Below, piece after piece: positions 34,059-44,845 of a stretch of DNA of 64,000 nucleotides (position 1 is its first letter; each line of letters begins with the position of its first letter). Source of the DNA: Zoroaster sp. YZ-2022 (Eukaryota > Echinodermata > Asteroidea > Forcipulatida > Zoroasteridae). The position numbers were made by a program, and so were the translations under genes. The stretch is from positions 11,746,277 to 11,810,276 of the forward strand of contig CM055828.1 of NCBI GenBank assembly GCA_029582265.1. Reading direction: 5' to 3'. The notes beneath the pieces were generated by a model. The model was not told where the DNA came from. It did no database searches and saw nothing but the letters and a program-made list of their open reading frames with translations.

Positions 34059-35394
34059 TATCTAAACTTAAGTAATATCTAATAATAACACAATTAATTA
34101 GTGTCTATACCTCCTTGCATCCATTGACTTTTCAGGGCTAGGTCGAACTAATACAATCAAAACAGATCTACATTTATTTATTTTCATGTACCAAGATGGC
34201 AGCCTCCATGAGTTCAAAACAATGTGCTTATTGTGTGTGTGTTTGTGGGTGTACTCCACTCAGTGGGTAGAAAAACTATGTGGAAAAACTATGGGCTTAT
34301 CAATACTGCATTAACAATGAATTTGGACGCCGTCATTTTTACACCCCAAGAACTGAACCGATTCATATCGTAAACCGTTGTCAAATGTTCCATAAGATGA
34401 CAATACAAGAACACATCAACGATCTTCTTCCCATTCTTGCGAAATTTGCCAGAAAGGGGAAACGGGAGTTGTGCTAATCGTTGACGGGGGACCGGATTGG
34501 AATGACTCGTCTTGGACAGTACTTTTGTATCTTTCACGCCTCCTGTGTCAGCTTGTTCTAGATGTTTTGTGTTTGACCAAATACGCTCCCAAGAACTCGG
34601 CTCTCAATCCCATCGAACACGGTTGGGCACCGCTAAGCAGAATGCTCACCTCGGTCCGTTTGCAGAGCACATTGGATGGGGGAAACACAGCCGTCACCTA
34701 TCCAATATGAACTGAACCCTACTGAGAGAGCTGCAAAGGAGGCCAAAGTGTTTGACAATGCCATGGATGAACTTGACGCTTTTTGGAACGACCGGAGGTT
34801 TGATGGACATACTATTTCCTCGAGTCACCATTGCATGTCAAGTCCACTCAGCTCCGTTCAATGACTATGAGACAGTACATCAAATCATCTCATCAGGGTC
34901 TAAAGCGAGGTTTGAGGACAATCGTGAACTTCATGATGAGATGATGTTTGTCATCAAGCGCGTCCATAAGAGACCAAGAACTATGTCTTGAGAGAAACAT
35001 GCTCCCACTGTTCGACCCACCCTGTTCGTGCCATTGAACCTGTTCGAGCCATCCCTCAGAACAAGGGTCCCCTGCTGACGCCCACGGAATCAGCCATCCA
35101 GCCCGGACACTACAAAACATACATCGAATTGTCAGAGTCAACATATCTAGAGAGCAAAGTGACCATGCCATTATTCTTGGAGAAGGGATTACTAGTAGCT
35201 GTCCTTACTGTCGATGTTACATGTTTTCTTCCAAGGAGGACGGGAGGAGGCATTTCAGTATTGTTCACCCAGGTCAATCTGTACAGAATGACTGAAAACA
35301 CTTTATAAATAATAGTCCATCACGGTTGCCAATAATATACATCAAAAATCAGATGAATTTACAAAACGTGCATATAAACTTCGAACGCATGCTT

Positions 35395-35740
35395 GTCTGT
35401 CAATAGGTTAGGGAACAAAAGCCTTGCTTCACCCAAAACTGTTGTATTGCTTGACCTTAAACTTTCACCTGATTTATTCACCATAATTTCTTAATACAGT
35501 GACGTTTAATACGGTGACGTTTTGTACTTTGTGAATTTTTTTGGACATTGTTTCATAGCAAAACAAATAATAAAAATTAAAAATGCCGACGTGTGGGTCT
35601 GAGGCGACCACAAACCGGAGATTATTTTGAAAAGTACATTTGTCTTTCAATAGGTTAGGGAACAAAAGCCTTGCTTGACACAAAACTAAATAGTGTCTTG
35701 CTTGACCAAAAGCTGTCATATCTTTATTCAACAAAATGTT
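35395..35740. repeat. Dispersed repeat, two adjacent copies
   Basis: TCAATAGGTTAGGGAACAAA and AGCCTTGCTT-type sequence occur at about 35400 and 35645, and again at 40186 with upstream GGAGATT(G/A)TTTTGAAAAGTA. A second shared block (GGTCAATCTGTACAGAAT) is at about 35272 and 35808. Family unknown. Confidence 0.7.
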
Positions 35741-36139
35741 TTAATATAATTTACAGTTTGTTATGTAATGTTAACTGATGTTGATATTTAAGCGTTGTTC
35801 ACCTAGGTCAATCTGTACAGAATAACTAAATAGACTTTATAAATAAGAATAATCAAACACAAATTCACATCGCTATTTTCCTTGCGAATATGAGTCATTA
35901 GGGGAGACTGCTTTAGGAGAAAAAAGTCTTTAGTTTCTGGTCATCGGTCGGCTTCACAATTTGTGCGGTAATGCTTTTGTTTTCATGTGTTCGGGTATGT
36001 GCCCGAAACAACTATTGTTTTTGTTCGTTTTTTTTTTTATTCTCCTTCTTCTTCTCCCCATCGATTGTCTACAAAAAAACACATACTTGCAAACTTCACA
36101 TGAACTTGAAACTTGGCATGTACTTAGAACTTAACAAGT

Positions 36140-36215
36140 AGATGAAACACGAGTTGTGACGCCATGATTAGGTCATCAGATATCGAATTTCGATAAATCA
36201 AAATTTAATAGCTAA
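36140..36215 (+). repeat. Helitron-like element head, isolated copy
   Basis: GAGTTGTGACG(C/T)CATGAT then AGGTCATCAGATATCGAATT matches 41873-41930, the start of the tandem-repeat element there. It is followed by unrelated sequence, so only the head is present. Both copies lie shortly after a CTTCTTCTTC run. Confidence 0.7.
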
Positions 36216-36259
36216 AACGTTTCAATTACGTTGCATGAATCGAGTAGATCGTTACAATC

Positions 36260-36297
36260 AAAGATCGTATAGCGCCGCGAGGCGCTACACGATCTTT
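36260..36297. repeat. 17-bp hairpin
   Basis: AAAGATCGTATAGCGCC, loop GCGA, then GGCGCTACACGATCTTT: 16 of 17 positions pair. No terminator or miRNA claim is made. Confidence 0.8.
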
Positions 36298-36480
36298 GGT
36301 TACAATGGAGCTCCATGTACAATCGACGCTGTTAGTGTTAGGTCTTGGATTTCGTGTAAAAATGGATCGCCAACGTCTTTGGTTACAATGGAGCTCTATG
36401 TACAATTGAATCGACGCGCGCTGTTGTTACTGTTAGGTCCTGGATTTCGTGTAAAAATGGATCGCCAACACAGACACAGT
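36292..36480. repeat. Tandem duplication of about 85-94 bp
   Basis: TCTTTGGTTACAATGGAGCT occurs at 36292 and 36377. GGATTTCGTGTAAAAATGGA with TCGCCAA occurs in both halves; the right copy has a few extra bases. Confidence 0.85.
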
Positions 36481-36604
36481 CATAAAGGGTAGATATCTTT
36501 GTTACATGTGCATATTTTTCTTTTTTCTGAGCCAGCTGTAACTATTTGGGTTTATTTAAAAAGCACATGTTTAAGCACCTGTGGTTAAAGCAGCAGTGCT
36601 CTTT

Positions 36605-36758
36605 GTGTACACAAAATGGCTATTGTCCTGTTCAGTGCATTTGGCACAAACATTATGTAACTACCATGCATTGTATTTTTGTACACAAAATGGCTATTGT
36701 CCTGTTCAGTGCATTTGGCACAAACATTATGTAACTACCATGCATTGTATTTTTGTGC
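36605..36758. repeat. 74-bp tandem duplication
   Basis: Two nearly identical copies of a 74-bp unit starting ACAAAATGGCTATTGTCCTG (36611 and 36685). Confidence 0.9.
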
Positions 36759-36934
36759 AAGTTGTATAAAACACTGGGTTTTGCATCATGATCTACACAT
36801 TCATCTGAGCAACACAAACTGGTCAGCCGTAGGCTCTGCTCTGACACTACCAGATGCGTGTCACTTATTCAGCCTTTGCCACACCATGGGTTCAGTCAGT
36901 ACCTTGGTGCTTCGGCCCTACAATGAGACAGTGA

Positions 36935-37234
36935 GTCTACACTGTTCTCGGTCTCCTTCTAGTTGATGGCCTGAACCATCCGGTTCTTATTACTCTTTTT
37001 CCAGTCGATGGCTTTGAACCCACGCCCGGTTCATTGCGCTGTGTAGATAGCTCTGAACCCACGCCCGGTTCATTGCTCTTCCTAGATGTCCTAGACCAGA
37101 CCGGTCCAGTGAACAAGCGAGCCCTTATCTGCCAGCCATACGATGTGACAGTCCATCGACGGGAAGAACAGCCGTGCAAAACCCATTTTTTGTATCTTAC
37201 CTGGTATTTAAATTGTATTAAATTAATTTTGTGA
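36935..37234 (+). CDS. Possible 3'-terminal exon with short peptide repeat
   Basis: An open frame of about 100 codons (VYTVLGLLLVDGLNHPVLIT...) holding two perfect EPTPGSL repeats and a related VDGLNHPVLI unit. It then reads VNKRALICQPYDVTVHRR and a stop at 37232-37234. An AATAAA polyadenylation signal follows at 37238-37243. Composition differs from the A+T-rich flanks, and base-level repeats keep the frame. No known domain; no start codon or upstream exon is established, so this is a candidate only. Confidence 0.3.
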   Translation, partial: VYTVLGLLLVDGLNHPVLITLFPVDGFEPTPGSLRCVDSSEPTPGSLLFLDVLDQTGPVNKRALICQPYDVTVHRREEQPCKTHFLYLTWYLNCIKLIL

Positions 37235-37243
37235 TGAAATAAA

Positions 37244-37969
37244 TTATTCAATTATTGTGTAAATATAATTGCTGGTTGTTTTCGTACGATTTTTATTTTC
37301 TTTCTGCCGTGCTCTAGTTCTTTTAATTTACATGAATTAGGCGCACGTAACATCTTGAATTAAATTTTTAAGAGGATTTCCTGTATTTACCTTCGTGTTT
37401 TTATACAAGAAAAGCCATTTTTAGAGGGACTACAGAGTTCGTCGTTGCATTGTGCCTGTTTAACTTAACGTTAGTTAGGCCTACGTCAGTACGTGAACAT
37501 ACTTTGGACAGTAAACAACTCGCCACTTTTCTAACAAACTATGAACAGATGTCACCAAAATGTATTTAGAATATAAATAAGGATAGGACAATTCAGTTGT
37601 TAAGGTTATGGTAATTTTTTACTTAATTTTTTACCCTTCTCAGATACAAATCAACTTACATAGACAATTATTTCACAGGAAAAATGCACAATATTCATGA
37701 CACAATACATGTACTTATTGTTGTAGGTCGTGCTCCCTGGGGAGTCCTCTCTCGGACATCTCTCACAATCACATGAAACTATATGAGTATATGAGACTCG
37801 GCAATTTCTTTTAAATACCTTTCTCTTTTGATGTGAGTTTCGTGCGAGAACATTTCTTTAATTTATTACACATTGTCAAGAATAATTGTGTGCAATTTTG
37901 AAAACAAACCAATGCCCTTTTCAATTTCAATGGTCCAGCTACTCCAAAAGTATACACTATTTTCCCCAT
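37244..37969. other. Non-coding A+T-rich spacer
   Basis: No gene or repeat recognised; one TAGGCCTA palindrome at 37477-37484. Confidence 0.5.
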
Positions 37970-38290
37970 TCACATAAATTAGAACTTCTTTGAATTTTCA
38001 AATACTTTATTCTTGGTCCATGTACTTATAAAACCTTCCTATTATTTTTTTACAGCATGTTCATTGTGACATATTATTTTTCCTCATTCACATAAATTAG
38101 AACTTCTCTGAAATTTCACATACTTTATTCTTGGTCCATGTACTTATAAAAATTTCCTATTTTTTACAGCATGTTCTCTGTGACATATTATTTTCCTCAT
38201 TCACATAAATTAGAACTTCTCTGTAATTTCAAATACTTTATTCTTGGTCCATGTACTTATAAAACTTAACTGTTATTTTTTACAGCATGT
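37970..38290. repeat. ~115-bp tandem repeat, three copies
   Basis: TTCACATAAATTAGAACTTC starts copies at about 37970, 38088 and 38199. Each copy ends with a pyrimidine tract and TTTTTTACAGCATGTT, which looks like a splice acceptor. Confidence 0.9.
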
Positions 38291-38432
38291 TGACTCCGAT
38301 GTATCATGGCTCAGACTGAGTTCCAGCCTACAGCACCCCGACACATACAAATGCAGTATCGTAACTGTTCAAGTCATCAACAATCTTCAGTTTCTAGGCT
38401 ACACGATGGGATGGTTTAACGGCTTACGTTAA
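38288..38432 (+). CDS. Exon-like segment after the third repeat
   Basis: Following the last TTTACAG, the frame HVDSDVSWLRLSSSLQHPDT continues for 48 codons to a TAA. It could be a terminal exon; there is no recognised domain and no matching upstream exon. Confidence 0.2.
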
Positions 38433-39864
38433 CAGATCGTTTGAGAAGGGGTCTTCATACCAATGACGAACATTTCATTTAGTTTTAATGGTTGTTTATT
38501 ACAAAAAGTTAAGGTTTAGTATAATTTGTTATATTTGGCATTTCAGTCCAAGAGAAGGGGTGTATCTGATAACCACCTTTCCAATCCATGTCAGTTAAAC
38601 AACATTTATTTAAATCTAAGCCCTTACTCCTATTTTCAATCTTAAATCTTTTTTAGGAAGAGGACAGAAACATCTTGCAACTTCAGCTATGCAGAATTGA
38701 TGCTGGGTGTGATTTTTGACATAATGAAGCACCAGTCGTCAGTCAATGGAATTGGTAATTTGGGCACCTTTTACTTCTATTGCTTGTTTACCCCTCCCCT
38801 TTTCTAGTTCTTGGATTGTATAGTGTTGCAATGATAGACCAACAAATGTGTTGGTTCATCACCAGTGGCAGTACATGCCATCACCAAGAACTTGGGGGGA
38901 GGGGGCAGACATTTTATTCCAAAATTACCGATTCCAATGACAACCCGTGAATGTCACCCATTCTGAACTGTCACTAAATCGTACGTACAGAGCGTAAATT
39001 TATTATAAATGCAGATTGATTCTGTTTTCTTGTCAACAAAGGATCATGGTTGGGTTCATTTATACTGAAGTCATTTCACTTGTTACATGTGTAAGACCAT
39101 GTACACTCATTTCTAGATTGGTTACAAGTAGGTTAAACAGGTCAACAAAGTGGTTTCAATTGATTGTGGGGGAGGGAAGTGTGTAACCACAAAAGTCAAG
39201 TCATGAAACCCAACAGACAGTTAAAATAAATATGTATTTCATTGTTTTATTAGCAATTTACAAGCACCCATACAACTCTTTGATTATTTCAATGTAAAAC
39301 AATTTATGTACAAAATGGCATCTAATCTTTAGGTTGTAATTCTGTAGTGTGGATGCAGCTACAGACATTTTGCCAATCATGTGTACAACCTTGAAAATGT
39401 AAAAATCAATGTAGAATTTGTTTTCAAATTTTATAAATTATTTTTTAATTATTTGCAGTATAGGTGAAAACAGACAGTTTATAAGCATGTCACAATAAGG
39501 AGATGCTTGATTACAGTGTCACTATCATTGTCAATTTATCATTATATTTTTTTTTATAAACTTAACCTGAAAGTGAACTATATTATAAATAAAGATCACT
39601 CTCAGTATATAAACATGCAGTCCATCAATTAAATTTATGTTTGTACTTAATACTTAATACCAAGAGATAAATACCAATGCTGGCTTCATTTAAATCTAAA
39701 ATTTAAAGGTTATGACATCAAAGTTCAGAGCGGCCTCTAGTGGCATTTTTAAAAAGGGATTATTTTCCAATCTCAGAAATTGAACCAAAGCAAGTACTAA
39801 CGTTATTTTTTCATGATCATGAGGAAGTTTCATTGTGTCATATATATGACCTTCAAATCACCTG
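38433..39864. other. Non-coding spacer
   Basis: A+T-rich, no open frame with family resemblance, no tandem array. A low-confidence frame at 39740-39928 overlaps the following repeat. Confidence 0.5.
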
Positions 39865-40076
39865 TTCTGACCTTTACTTCCGGTCCAAACAGGAAGTCCA
39901 AAGTCAACACATTCTAATGCAAAATTGATATATTTTTGAATATGAAATTGATCTTGTTATAATAAAAGATGATACACCTTTGCAAAATACGATATTGACA
40001 TCATCGTTCATAATTTGATTGAACCGGATGTTGACTCGAACACCGTGTGTTTGTTCTAACAAACACTTAAGCTCTA
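39865..40076 (+). repeat. Helitron-like 3' end, solitary copy
   Basis: Matches the macrosatellite segment just upstream of its LINE part: ACTTCCGGTCCAAACAGGAA, then AAAAGATGAT...GACATCATCG, GAACCGGA and a terminal CAAACACTTAAGCTCTAGT. The terminal palindrome is mutated to CGAACACCGTGTGTTTG. No LINE sequence follows, which shows the element ends at CTAGT. Confidence 0.75.
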
Positions 40077-41764
40077 GTTTTTTTGACATCGTTTCATAGA
40101 AAGAACAAAAATTCCGACTTGTGGGTGTGAGGCGACGCACGCGGAGACCAGAAACCGGAGATTGTTTTGAAAAGTACATTTGTCCGTCAATAGGTTAGGG
40201 AACAAAAGCCTTGATTCACCCTAAACTAAATGTTGTCTCGCTTGACCTTAAACATATCTTTATTCACCATAATTACTTAATATAATTTACAGTTATGTAA
40301 CTTTAACGGATGTTTTTGTATTTTAATGACAGCACTGAAATAAACGTAACAAAAAATATTAAAAAAATAAAATAAAATAGGCATTCAATTAAAAGAAATT
40401 TACACACCAAGATGTAATCGTTTGTTTTTGTGATTTCAATACTAAAAGAAAATCATTTTCTTTTCCTGAAATAAAATAAACAGTATGAAGGCTCAAATAT
40501 AATTGCGTAAATTGTCAAAATTATTAAAGAGACTCCAGGGGTGGTGACATGACAAATCTAATCTGAAAAAAAAAACTATCAATAATTAGATAATTGTTTT
40601 CATTGACATACTGAACATACTGACACACTTATCAGTACATGTACATTGTACAAAATGTACATGTATATTTTTTAGAGTGGGCATGTCCATTTTCATACTT
40701 GTATCAAAGCCACAACCCTCCCCAAAATCAAAACGCAAAGGCTCTAGTCAACCTTTTGTCAACTTACAGCAAATCGTACACTAAGAATAAATCACTCGAA
40801 AGAGGAATGACTTAGAATAGACACAGTAGGTTTGAATTCAGCAAAAAGAGAACAATTGTTTTATTTACAAATAAACCACTTCTTCCTCAAAGAACTGCAC
40901 ATTTATTTACATTCTTAAATCTACAAGGCTGCCAGAGAAATAATTTACACTCCTACTAATATAATCCAGTATCGTATAAACCTTAATAAACCTTAATTAA
41001 TGCCAGGCCATTCGCCTGCAAATCAACTCTAAAAATAATAAACAAGTGATATTAGGCTTTAACCTACAATATCCACTTTTCCTCTAAAAATAACAAAGTG
41101 ATACTGCGCTTTCGTAAGCTAACAACAATATCCACTCCTCAAAAATCCACAAGTGATATTAGGCTCCTATCGTCCTACAATATCCACTTAACTCTAAAAT
41201 ACCGAAGTGATACTGCGCTTTCATAAGCTAACAACAATATTCACTCCTCAAAATTCCACAAGTGATACTATTAGGCTCTCATCGTCCTACAATATCCACT
41301 TCTAACGTTATGACTGGAGAATATTAATTAAATCTATTCCAAGATCTTTCTATCCTGAATAGACTAGTGTGAAACTACTTTACGACTTGGATCCTCTTCT
41401 CCGTACAGCAATATCCTTATCGTAATGGCTCCACAGAGTTCAGCTCCACGAACTCTAGTTCCAAGAGTGCTCCTCAAGAAAGTTTAACTCTGCAAATATT
41501 AATCTAGCTCCACAGCTCCTCCAAGTTAATCTACATCTCCCCAATAATTAATCTAACTCCAAAACTCATCTGAGTCGCAATATAGTTCCCCAATAATTTT
41601 CTGGCTCCACCGCCCCTCCAATTTTACATCTCATAACATGCCAAATAAATTTAGGATAATTATTCACAAAAATCCACAATGTTTCTCTTCTCAATGTTTA
41701 GAAAAAAGAACTCCACATACCTGTATTTATCTTACTCAGGCTAGGCGATCCAACAATAATTAAT
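40077..41764. other. Non-coding spacer with minor repeats
   Basis: Contains a third copy of the 35.4-kb dispersed repeat (40174-40300), a perfect 12-bp palindrome TACATGTACATT/AATGTACATGTA (40636-40665) and an approximately 109-bp tandem repeat (41020-41300, CAATATCCACT and AAGTGATA(C/T)T words). No gene. Confidence 0.6.
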
Positions 41765-41869
41765 TCTTCTTCTTCTTCTTCTTCTTCTTCTTCTTCTTCT
41801 TCTTCTTCTTCTTCTTCTTCTTCTTCTTCTTCTTCTTCTTCTTCTTCTTCTTCTTCTTCTTCTTCTTCT
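41765..41869. repeat. (CTT)n microsatellite, about 35 units
   Basis: Perfect or near-perfect CTT repeats. The poly-Lys frame on the minus strand is an artefact of this tract. Confidence 0.98.
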
Positions 41870-41870
41870 G

Positions 41871-43350
41871 AAACATGAGTTGTGACGTCATGATGAGGTC
41901 ATCAGATATCGAATTACGATAAATCAATGTTTCATATTTTTTAAAATCATATCTCAACAACCACAAAAGGTAAATTCACAATTTTTGTACCATTGTACAG
42001 ATCGTTAAATGTCAAAAAATATTTACAAAAAGATGACCCCAATTTCACCTTACTTCCTGTCAAAACCGGAAGTCAAAGTTTAATATTTAAAAAAATCATA
42101 TCTCAACAACCACAAGAGGCAAATTCACAATTTTTATACATTGTACAGATCGTTAATTGTCAAAAAATATTTACAAAAAGGTGACCCCAATTTGACCTTT
42201 ACTTCCTGTCCAAACAGGAAGTCAAAGTTTAATATTTAAAAAAAATCATATCTCAACAACCACAAGAGGTAATTTCACAATGTTTGCACCATTGTACAGA
42301 TCGTTAATTGTCAAAAAATAGTTACAAAAAGGTGACCCCAATTTGACCTTACTTCCTGTCCAAACCGGAAGTCAAAGTTTAATATTTAAAGAAATCATAT
42401 CTCAACAACCACAAGAGGTAAATTGAAATCTTTTGCACCATTGTATAGATTGTTAATTGTCGTAAAATATTTACACAAAGGTGACCCCCAATTTGACCTT
42501 TACTTCCTGTCCAAACAGGAATTCAAAGTTTAATATTTAAAAAAAATCATATCTCAACAACCACAAGAGGTAATTTCAAAATTTTTGCACCATTGTACAG
42601 ATCGTTAATTGTCAAAAAATAGTTACAAAAAGGTGATCCCAATTTGACCTTACTTCCTGTCCAAACCGGAAGTCAAAATTTAATATTTAAAAAAATCATA
42701 TCTCAACAACCACAAGAGGTAAATTGACATTTTTTGCACCATTGTATAGATTGTTAATTGTCGAAAAATATTTACACAAAGGTGACCCCAATTTGACCTT
42801 TACTTCCTGTCCAAACCGGAAGTCAAAGTTTAATATTTAAACAAATCATATCAACAACCACAACAGGTAAATTAATTTTTTTGCACCATTTTTGCACCAT
42901 TTTTGCACCATTTGCACCAACAACCACAAGAGGTAATTTCACAATGTTTGCACCATTGTACAGATCTTTAATTGTCAAAAAATATTTACAAAAAGGTGAC
43001 TCAGTTTGACATTTACTTCCTGTCCAAACCGGAAGTCAAAGTTTAATATTTAAAAAAAATCATCCACAAGAGGTAAATTAACAGTCTTTGCAACATTGTC
43101 CAGATCGTTAATTGTCAGAACAATTTTACACAAAGTTGACCCCAATTTGACCTTTACTTCCTGTCCAAACCGGATGTCAAAGTTTAATATTTAAAAAAAA
43201 ATCATCCACAAGAGCTAAATTCACAATCTTTGCACCATTGTACAGATCGTTAATTGTCAAAAAATATTTAAACAAAGTTGACCCCAAGTTGACCTTTACT
43301 TTCTCCCAAACACCTAGTGTTTGTCAATACAAACACCAATCTCTAGTTTG
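41871..43350 (+). mobile_element. Helitron-like non-autonomous element of ~150-bp repeats
   Basis: It starts with the head GAGTTGTGACGTCATGAT... shared with 36.14 kb. About nine tandem units of 149-152 bp follow; ATCATATCTCAACAACCACA marks the first seven units (e.g. at 41946, 42096, 42245, 42394, 42546, 42695). The element closes with AAACACCTAGTGTTTG, a short spacer and CAATCTCTAGT. Each unit has the palindrome ACTTCCTGTCC-AAACAGGAAGT. A head, a tandem core and a terminal hairpin before CTAG(T) is the plan of Helitron-like/Helentron-derived elements (DINE, HINE, pearl types). It encodes no Rep/helicase, so it would depend on another element. Confidence 0.6.
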
Positions 43351-44845
43351 TATTAAATTTATATTTATATTCAGAGATCAGCAATACGAATATAAAGTTA
43401 AGTCAAGCGATGAATGATCTGGGTCAGGGTGATCTCACTTTTTTATTTATTTTTTATTTGTACCATTTGAACTGCGCGCCATACGCACAGAAAGTTCTCA
43501 CGCATAGTAATTAAGCCACGCCCCTAAATTTCGGCGAGAGCAAAATTAGTTCACACATAACTACTACAAAACAGATCAGAATCATATATTTATAGTTTGA
43601 TTCCGAATAAAAGAGCTTAAATATCCTATGTGAATTATCCTTTCCATTAAATGAAAGAATGAATTAATTAAGTAATACTATCCTCTAAATAATTCCATAA
43701 GTCGAGTTCCAGAATGAACGTAAAGAAAGCTCATTTTCATTAACAAATATTAAATGACATCATCTCATGAATATTTATGAGCCTTTCTCAACACTGAGCA
43801 GACGATGGTCTCCATCGTTTTTCTACTTAATTTTACCATCCAAAAAGTTTCATTCCAATAAACATCAAAAGAACAAAACCTTATAGAGCATAAAATAATT
43901 GAATTTTCCAGTGCTAAAGAATAAAGTTTTCCTGCTCGAAAAACTAGATAATAATTTACAAACATTTCACCAATCACAGTACTTTCTTTTTTTATATGAG
44001 ACGCCATCTTCGATTAGTACGATTGTGTTTACATGCATGATATGTGTGTGTATGTGACAGAATGCACACGTGAATAAAAATAACAGCTATAGACATGAGT
44101 GGATTTATACATCATTAAAAGTGGAAATAAAGACTCTAAAGTTACTGGAAATGTCACTGGAAATAATTACAGTTACCAGGTATTAATTATCAGGTAAGAC
44201 TGACGAAAATGACTTAAACCTAGGGGCATTTTCGTCATACAGCCTCCCCCTAAGACTTTGGTGTCCTCAGCAAATTTAAATACAGAAATATACAAGGTGA
44301 GTAGTGAGTTAATGCAATATGTACACTTTACAATATTTACACAGGTTTTATATCACTTTATACAGAAAGTCACACCAACCTGTCGTAAAATTACCACCTT
44401 TATATTTACATAGCATATCTTACTCAAGTCAAATACAATAACATTTATTTGTTTAGCTGAATTCGTAAATATAATATTAATAATAAGTAATATACCATTT
44501 AACTCATTTTTAATAAAACATTTAATTCTTCTTAAAAATTAAATTAACTTGCTGGGAAAGTCCCTACTCCTTCCTTGCTTCCACTCCCACTTCATAGATC
44601 CTTGACATTTTGCTTCGTCGGATGATCTTACCGCTTTGATCATATCTTTTCACCTCATTGATTTCGGTTACAATGAACATCGGCTATTGTTGGTGTACGT
44701 ACAGTAGTTTTTTATCATCAGTAAATTTATGTATATATACTTGTTTACTTGTAACTTGTAAATCGACTCGCAATTCAGTTTTTTAATATGTACTGCAATG
44801 AGTTTTGATAATAAAACCAGAATGAATGAATGAATGAATGAATAA
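43351..44845. other. Non-coding A+T-rich spacer
   Basis: No supported gene. An 80-codon minus frame at 43765-44007 has no family match. An 11-bp inverted repeat TGACGAAAATG/CATTTTCGTCA lies at 44201-44237. A (GAAT)n microsatellite is at about 44820-44842. Confidence 0.5.

Larger units (their letters stand above)
33062..35300 (+). pseudogene. DDE-type transposase, decayed
   Basis: Over several frames there is an N-terminal helix-rich part (RRSLKRHLEQEIPDLSISAT, 33239-33400). ERSIHEDSHYCSCRVKYRLE follows, with LSCDCMNKIHIGG (first Asp, about 33500-33525). Then VDGGPDWN (second Asp, about 34480-34500) and YAPKNSALNPIEHGWAPLSR (Glu within NPIEHGW, about 34580-34640). A C-terminal CSHC patch and a GHYKTYIELSE string end near 35140. 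The NPIEHxW signature and D-D-E order are those of RNase H-fold transposases related in style to Tc1/IS630. The exact superfamily is not one I can name. Frameshifts and a Penelope insertion at 33897-34058 show it is dead. Confidence 0.65.

Noticed and set aside
41760..41966. Poly-lysine ORF on the minus strand
   Set aside because: A translation of the CTT microsatellite, not a protein.
41871..43350. CRISPR-like array
   Set aside because: Units are contiguous 150-bp tandem repeats without unique spacers, in a eukaryotic transposon context.
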